In this document: positions 57,300-64,000 of the stretch, one piece after another
Position numbering within the stretch: position 1 is the first letter of the stretch
How the letters are laid out: each line of letters begins with the position of its first letter
From: Platerodrilus igneus
Lineage: Eukaryota; Arthropoda; Insecta; Coleoptera; Lycidae
Length of the DNA stretch: 64,000 nt
Assembly (NCBI GenBank): GCA_036346225.1
Contig: JARFIW010000003.1
Span: 8,083,501 to 8,147,500 of the forward strand
Direction of reading: 5' to 3'
Notes under the pieces: model-generated
Databases searched by the model: none
The model's input: only the letters and a program-made list of their open reading frames with translations
What the model was told of the DNA's origin: nothing
Translations under genes and position numbers: made by a program

Positions 57300-60110
57300 T
57301 AAAACAAAAAATATAGCTAACTGTTCGATATATTTACGGTCAGTAAAATAAAGAAGTAATAGATACATCGGTAAAATGCAAATAAATATAGTTTAATTCG
57401 TCAAAAACAATACAATGAAGGTGTGCGGCAGGAAAATTATATAATGAAATGGTACTCTGAAATTGGCTTGCGCTCGCTATATTGGCGAACGTTATATACA
57501 TATTAGTTCAGGAAGTCATTCTTTAGAAGATATGACTCATATATTCATTAATACATTATTCAAAATATCTTAACTCCATGAAAAACCTATACATTCTTTT
57601 ACAACAGATGTGGAAAATGTCCATCGTTAAGGAAAAGACACGTTTCCATGTAAACAATAGACTGTTTAATATGCTCAAAAATTTTCGACGCATTCTTTTA
57701 AAAGGTTCCTCCCAAAACATTATCGTTACTTTGTATTGTCCGAATTATGTTGTGTATTATGAATCCAATGGACTTGCCTCTTTTTAACCTGTTGGATTTA
57801 GTCCAGTTTGTTGCTGTTGGTGTTGCAGCCATTCCAATAGCAGTCTCTCCTGAATTGTTATCGCGATGTTTAGTGGGCATATCAGTGTATAAAAGACGAA
57901 GTTCGCTAAATCCTTTGCCTTTACTTTTAGCTATATTTACTTCCGTTAATTTTAATATTTTTGGCCTTTTATTGTGCTTTAAATATTTATTGTAGCTTTA
58001 TGTCAATGTTGTTACTAAGTTTATACCTTCTACGTGCCCGGTTCTTCCCCCTTTCTGTGCACTTTATTGTTCAGAAACCATCAGTGCTTGATGGTATTGT
58101 TTTCTTTTATATTTTTGGATTTGTCGTCGTATATATCGCCGAGAAGCAGTATTTCTAATAATGTTTCTGCTGTTATTTTCCAATCGTGTGCTTGTAGATG
58201 CACTTTCGTCGTAACTGTTAAGAAAACGTGAAGTGGTCCAATAGATATTGCACTTTTATTTCTTTTCTAGGTATTCTTCTTAGTGTGTACCAATCTTTGG
58301 CACAACCTCCTAGTCATTCTAATTTTGGCCGTTAGTACCCTTTGGTCCAAAGTATGCTCGCTCTTCATAGCGGACAGGGTTAGGAAGCATTATGTCAAAC
58401 ATTGTTTACCATTCGTATCATGATCATAATTTAATTATAATTTCTATCGAGTTATGCTGTTAACGTTATCAAAGAATTTAAGATTATTCAATTACAAGTC
58501 TTTAATAAAAAAATTAAGATTTAAAGCGCTGTCGCGGTATTTTAATTAAACATTAGGGATCAGGAATATATTTATTAGAGTAGAACTGATAGGTTAAGAT
58601 ATAAATAAGGAATTACCCTGCATATTGAAGTTTTAGAATAATTAATGTTTAGGACTCAATGAGATTGTCATATTTCTTATTCTATAAAAACATTTTATAT
58701 AGAAATATGGAAACAATTGATAACTAGTTAAGATCATTCTATAAATCTTTTTAGAAACGATCCATTTTTGAAAATACGTTGAAAAAAAGAAAACAATTTA
58801 AGTTATTTACAGTATTGATAAGACTATTTTCTTGTTGGTGTGTTACCATCTTGACTTAAATTAAAGTAAGCAAAACCCAAGACATGGATGATTAGATTAA
58901 GTACGTACCAGAGGGCAGACACGCAAAGATAAGGAAGTAACGCCACCATCATAAGACAATAAAAGATACAAGAGTAGCGTTGCGACACATCCAAATTAAC
59001 AGTAAGCAAAACCCACAGTAAACATGACCAGAAAAACACACGTACGAATAGTAAGAATTATAGACAGAAAAATGAGATAACGCTGGATAACAACAAGATG
59101 CTATCTTGATATAATACAGGAGCATAGGTGTAACACAGGAGACTACAAGCATCCGTGAAATATTAGATAAGACGGAATACAAAAGTGTAGGTTATAAGAA
59201 CAAAGAATACACGCATTAAAGACATGGTATAAAATGGAGCAACTGTTCAATGACATCATGAAGAGATAGACAAAACGTGTATGTCCGTGAAAATGGCTTT
59301 ACCTCGGATGAATGCACGTTACTTGGAGGGGAAGGGGGTACGGGGGAATAAATACAAAATCAGGTGACAAGTAGAAAAAGGAATTAATTGTTCATTCTTG
59401 AACATTTCGGTGATATGCGAAGCGCGTTAAAGACCAATGGTAGTAAGTATAGCACAAGTATACACAGGGATACTGGAAATTCGACTATTATGGTAGATCG
59501 AAAATCAAACGAAGAAACACCCAATTGGCAACCCCGTTGAAGTTAGAAATTGGGTACCTGCAACGACGTAGTCAATCGCGCCTGATTGGATCGGCTTCCT
59601 TAATATTGATTTATGCTGGAAACTCAGTTGTAAGTTTAGTGTAGTAGGAAGCTTGTAGAATTGCATTTCGTTTAATACTTTGGCATTAATCAAGAGGTTG
59701 ATTTAGGCGAATTCTGCAAAAAGGACATTTGAAAGCACATTATATTAGAGTTGCTTAACATTTAAAAAAAAACACCTCTATTCTAGTGCAATTATACACT
59801 TAATTCATTTTTGCATTAAGTATCCGCTGGAATGGTTTACAATAAACCCATATCAAAATCAGGCTATCTCTAATAAACGACTATCCTTCTAATTCATAGC
59901 GCTACCTGTATTTAAAATTTGCAGTTACTCTTTAGAAACATCGGCCGTTTGTTAAGTGGGGAACATGTGGCAAGGAATCACGATGGCTACGGATAAGCGC
60001 TTAACCTGGTTCATTGAGTGATGTTCTTTGATATTGTGAAACAGGTTAACGGTTAACAAGTTATAGTTCATTTAGAATTATTAAACTTTATCTTTTCATA
60101 TTTTAGCACC
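57300..60110. other. Intron sequence, no gene seen
   Basis: AT-rich; several open frames of 60-80 codons on both strands (57578-58231, 58824-59182) show neither motifs nor splice context. Confidence 0.5.
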
Positions 60111-60121
60111 CATAAAGGTGA

Positions 60122-60129
60122 TATAAAAG
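60122..60129 (+). promoter_or_regulatory. TATA box with nearby initiator
   Basis: TATAAAAG at 60122-60129 and an arthropod-type TCAGTC at 60158-60163, seven bases before an ATG at 60167. Spacing is slightly long (38 bp to the A of the initiator) and the leader would be very short. Confidence 0.35.
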
Positions 60130-60166
60130 CGGTTCAAGATTAAATTAGTGAAAGGAATCAGTCATT

Positions 60167-63100
60167 ATGAATTCTAATTCTAATTCATGCGTTTCATCTG
60201 ATGCAGTATTGTTAGGAGGAACTTTTGCAGAATTTCAATTATTTTTGGGTTCAACGGTTTGCTCCAGAAAATTATGCTGTTTGGTAATAAATTTTAAGGT
60301 CAGACTTTTGTCCTTGGCACGAGGTAAGCGCTAGGAAGAGAAGAAGAATTTGTTGTTTGTGAGCAGGGAACACGTTTAAGATTGTATAAATCAAACATCT
60401 TGTTTGGTTGGCCTTATTTGTTTGGCAGATCTAACAGCACATCATAAACATTAAGATAATTGCTTAAACATCTACGGTGTAATATTACATTGCCAAATTT
60501 CAAGTAGTAATTAGCTAAAAATCTAATTAACCTTGTATTGTTAAAGCCTTCTATTATTTGATACAATTAAAGCATGGTTACGAGCCAGTATTGCTGATAA
60601 ATATTGGAAATGCTTAAAGTTTTTGTGTTTTAAGGAAATAGCATAAAGTTTTGTTTATGTTTTTGTTGAAAATATTTCTATACCGAACTTGATGCTTGTA
60701 AGCTGCAGATAAATTGAATTTGCTTTAGACGTAAAATTAAACTACAACTATGGTTTGAATTACTATACAGAGGTTATTTCGCAGATCTATATAAAAAAAT
60801 TTTTATATGCCTTTTTCTTTAAAATTAATATATTGTTATGAAAACTAACATAATAAAAAAAGGAAATTTAAATTAAACGACTATATCCATTTATGTAACT
60901 TCTTTATTTTTCACGTTTATTTTAAAATAGTATGAATTTGAACCTTTATAAGGGATAAAAATATTTCTCGAAGGAAAGCGGCAGTTAGTGACTTCTACAA
61001 TTAGTAGTTGTGTGAAGTATTATCAAAGCCAGCGAGTAAGATTACTTTTGAGGTTCCATATCTGTTGCGGGTGATATTATTGTTCTCTCTAATTTTTTAT
61101 CGTCTTTTTTTGCAATTTATACAATTCTAAAAACCCTTTGTGCTCTTTTTGTATAACTAAACATAATACCTTTATTTCAGAAGCTGCTTTCTTTATTTCG
61201 AGGGACAGGTTTCTATTCAGCAAAGGCCACTACTTTTTCTGAGAGTCTCCACGTCCGCCTCCAGAGTATGCCACAGCCTGATTTTGGTGGATCATGCTGC
61301 CACTATGGGTTCTATTAAGTTAAATTTTATTCAATTTATTGGGACTACTTAAAACCAATTTTAATTATAGAGATTATTTTATTTTGGATTTTGTAAATAC
61401 CTTAGGGTCTCTGAATTTTAAGTAATGATATACAAGTAGAGATTAGAATTATATGTTGGCTCTGGAAATTTCAACTTTTATATTACACACATGTTTATAC
61501 TATTTCTGTATGCAAATGCCAGGACCTAGAAAGTGTCATGTAGTACAGATGGGAATAACTGCTGAAGGAAGTATTTTCTAGTAATTAATTTATAACTGAT
61601 TGTAGTCAATCATTTCACTAATGGTTTGAATGTATATTATATTACTTAAATATTCTTAGTTTATATTCACGCATTTTGTAAGGTTATGTTACTTGTCACT
61701 TTTAACTTTCATTTTTAAGGGTCATAATTGCTTGTCCTAATTGACATGCTTGTTCTTCAAGGTTTCTTTCAGTGGCGTTACCATTTTCGATTAAGTTCAC
61801 GGTTACTTTTAAATCATAAATAGTATATTACATTACTAGCGTGTGAAATGTCACTTTCCACGCGAGTACTGTACACTATTTTTCCGACGACCACCACTAA
61901 AAACAATTACGAAATAGTTATTTTTATGCCTATTTGCAATAAATGTGTACGCAATAATGCAAGACAGACAGACACCTATAAAATTTATTTGACGTTTTGA
62001 TGTTGAAAATTCGAACACCTACTTTGTTTTTATAAAATCCGCGAATCTGTTGCTTTTAGTGTATGCATTCTCAATTTTTATTGAAGAAATCATTTTAATT
62101 ACTAACTAATATGAGTAATTACATCTTTAATTAAAACGGAAACTGTCAGTATCGATTTAACTATGGGTATTTTAAACTGTTATTAGCCAAAACGAAACGA
62201 ATGAATGCAAAAAGGTAGAAACCGGTAGTCGTTTGGGTTGCCTAGGTAACTAGCATACTAACATCAATCATATCACTCTAGAGTTGAAAAGTATTTCAAC
62301 ACTAGAGTGATATGTACTTTCGCACTCTAGAATGATATACTTTACTTTCTACATAAATAAGTAGTGTGTAATCTGTTGTTTTCACAAGTGGTCGTCGGAA
62401 ATAGTATATTACATTACTAGGCACATTTACATATTTCTAATGGATAAAGGTAATTCATTATGGGCACAAGGTTGGTTATTTATTTTATACTAATTCCGGT
62501 ACAATTACGGCTTATCGATCTTTTCAAAAAGTAGTACGCCTATGGCATGCATGGAATTGAAAGCCAAACGTTTTCTTAGCTTTCGTAAAATGTTAATTTA
62601 AATCATCCATTTTTGATTTTGAGATACCGAGAGGCAGTTGACCGCATAGTGGTGCCTGAACATTCAATGGAATTTATCAGGTTTCTTTTATATTTGTCAA
62701 ACCGATCCGTTAATTTTATTAAACGAGATTTAACCACTGAATGTTCTACCTTTTCAAGATAAATATATTTTATCAGAAAACAAATTTTCTGGATTTGTAA
62801 CCACTGCGGAGAGTGAAGCAACTTTTACATTAGCACATGGGACTAATTCTCGGCGTTCACCTGGTTCTCTACTAACCTGTTGGATAGTAAACGATATGTT
62901 AGCATCTTCACTTTGGACGCCCTTCCAGGAATAATAATTGGAAGTAGATTAATTGTCTGGATGGATTTCCTCTGGCATTTGGAAGCAGTACGTGGGGAAA
63001 CTATCTTCACGAAGTCAGCAAGTCAGGCTGGACAGGACAGTAAGCAGATCAAGATGTTAAGCCCGTTCAATCAGTTGACAGTTAATTACGGAAAGGAATC

Positions 63101-63464
63101 TCTCATATTAATAGTTGTTTATTGGTATTTCATATTGCATCTGATCAATAAGTCATTATAGTTGATTATTTAAAGTTATATATTTGATAATGTTGGGTAC
63201 TAATATTTCATGATAATTGTAACAGATTTCAAGGTGCTCTGTAAACTGATTGCATGCAATTGGCCCTATGAACCATATGTTTATTACCCTTGGGATCAAC
63301 TACCAAACTTTGTAACCGTAAGTAAATAGATATCCTGAGCCATAGTTAACTGTTATTTTCTCTTGCTAATTACATAGTTTCTTAGGGCTAAGGATCCGCC
63401 TGAGAATCAGAGTACAGAGCAGCATTACTTCCTGATCCTAGCTGGACGACATCAGTTTCCCGAG
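60167..63464 (+). CDS. Candidate nested plus-strand gene, three exons, partial
   Basis: Candidate exons: 60167-60323 (ATG, 52 codons plus one base, donor GAG|GTAAGC), 63226-63317 (acceptor AACAG, donor ACC|GTAAGT) and 63393-63464 (acceptor GCTAAG, donor GAG|GTAAGG). The one carried base fits exon 2, and exon 3 is in phase 0, so the joined frame is open for 107 codons and continues into an unseen exon. Exon 1 starts MNSNSNSCVSSDAVLLGG; exon 2 has LIACNWPYEPYVYYPWDQLP; exon 3 has DPPENQSTEQHYFLILAGRH. No family recognised. It lies antisense within the cyclase gene. Exons 2 and 3 have the stronger splice sites; linking exon 1 is speculative. Confidence 0.3.
61818..62420. mobile_element. MITE-like element with internal palindrome
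   Basis: Perfect 11 bp inverted ends CCGACGACCAC (61884-61894) and GTGGTCGTCGG (62388-62398), and a 22 bp direct repeat AAATAGTATATTACATTACT… at 61818-61839 and 62399-62420. The right direct repeat abuts the inverted end; on the left 44 bp intervene. A 20 bp-arm hairpin (62270-62289 / 62294-62313) with CACTCTAGA motifs is inside. No coding sequence. Confidence 0.5.
62600..63010 (-). other. Protein-like remnant of unknown origin
   Basis: On the minus strand two overlapping frames read like one decayed coding sequence: SFTIQQVSREPGERRELVPC and VASLSAVVTNPENLFSDKIY (62985-62755), then VEHSVVKSRLIKLTDRFDKY and RSTASRYLKIKNG ending at 62603. The residue mix is protein-like and one shift would join them, but I recognise no family. 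It could equally be chance. Confidence 0.25.
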
Positions 63465-63629
63465 GTAAGGGTGATTAAAACACCTTAGATCAAGGTTATA
63501 AGGATTCTGGTAAAAAATACTTTTGTTTTGAAGTTATCCTGTTATAGAACGAGTGGAGAACTCTTATCACATAGGGTGTTAACCTATTTTTGTTAACTAT
63601 ATATTCTTCTTAAAGAATATAATATGTCT

Positions 63630-64000
63630 GCTCTACCATATAGACGGCAGAGCCTCGATAGATTATGAGGGGTTCCTGTTTGACGATCAAGCCCAGCTTT
63701 CAGAAAACAGGTCCCTCTAAAGAGATCTTCCAGCCGGCTAAGCTTCTTCAGCTTAGGGTATAGCTATGAGCTAGGGTCGTAGGATGGTAAAAACAAAAGA
63801 AATTTTATTGGACGCCACCGTATCTTAATGAATGTTATAATACAAAACTATCCGAAGATCAGATACGGAAATCTTCGGAAAAGAAAAAAAATTTACGACG
63901 AGCAACGTAAACAAAAATACTTACTTTAATCTCTGCAACCTGGAATGGGAACGACGATCTCGTGCCATCTGAAAATTTAACCACACCTAAACATGTTCAA
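63630..64000. other. End of window; small hairpins and possible exon
   Basis: Two short hairpins: TAAGCT/AGCTTA (63738-63757) and TCCGAAGAT/ATCTTCGGA (63850-63880). On the minus strand 63925-63968 is flanked by TTTTCAG and GTAAGT and is open in the frame SDGTRSSFPFQVAEIK; it may be a small exon but is not recognisably cyclase. Confidence 0.3.

Noticed and set aside
61190..61325. Exon on plus strand after a TTATTTCAG site
   Set aside because: Open for about 45 codons but its phase does not fit exon 63226-63317; kept out of the candidate nested gene.
1..64000. CRISPR arrays, bacterial operons, riboswitches
   Set aside because: No spaced repeat arrays with unique spacers, no Shine-Dalgarno-led gene runs; sequence is clearly eukaryotic.

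Overview
The window looks like AT-rich nuclear DNA of an insect (or a close arthropod relative): split genes with short GT-AG introns, LTR, BEL/Pao, LINE, Penelope and Polinton elements, tRNA-derived SINEs and long TA/TG microsatellites. There are no bacterial operons or rRNA/tRNA genes.

Host gene. Twelve minus-strand exons spread over the whole window encode a membrane adenylate cyclase most like the ADCY3/Ac3 type: a C1 catalytic exon at 57.1-57.3 kb, a compact block at 22.2-23.8 kb (C1b linker, second membrane domain, start of C2), and two C2 exons at 1-322. Almost everything from 0.32 to 57 kb is therefore intron of this gene: one intron of about 21.9 kb and another of about 33 kb, both packed with mobile elements. 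A short C2 exon (predicted from splice phase) and the end of C1 were not found.

Intron 0.3-22.2 kb. A decayed LINE with duplicated 3' tails (1-3 kb); a retroviral envelope-like ORF (3.25-3.7 kb) interrupted by a 15.7 kb Polinton/Maverick (3,699-19,379) and continuing at 19.6-19.9 kb. The Polinton has about 180 bp terminal inverted repeats and recognisable DNA polymerase B, major and minor capsid proteins, adenovirus-type protease, PLA2-domain virion protein, packaging ATPase, two small conserved ORFs and an intact integrase with chromodomain. Inside it sit a SINE, a head-to-head Penelope pair forming a 573 bp palindrome, and an apparently intact three-exon gene for a 223-residue coiled-coil protein.

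Intron 23.8-57.1 kb. A PHD-finger LINE with a restriction-like endonuclease (25.2-28.2 kb); a decayed Gypsy element (28.2-31.2 kb); tandem divergent long LTR-like sequence (31.8-38.3 kb); a second Gypsy element with an array of five tRNA-Lys primer-site-like motifs (38.4-41.3 kb) followed by a rearranged LTR/leader copy; a 330 bp GTGTGCGT satellite; a truncated LINE tail; a tRNA-derived SINE; and a BEL/Pao element (52.3-56.8 kb).

57.3-64 kb is mostly unique intron. It contains a MITE-like repeat and a set of plus-strand exons with compatible splice phases behind a TATA box, possibly a small nested gene.
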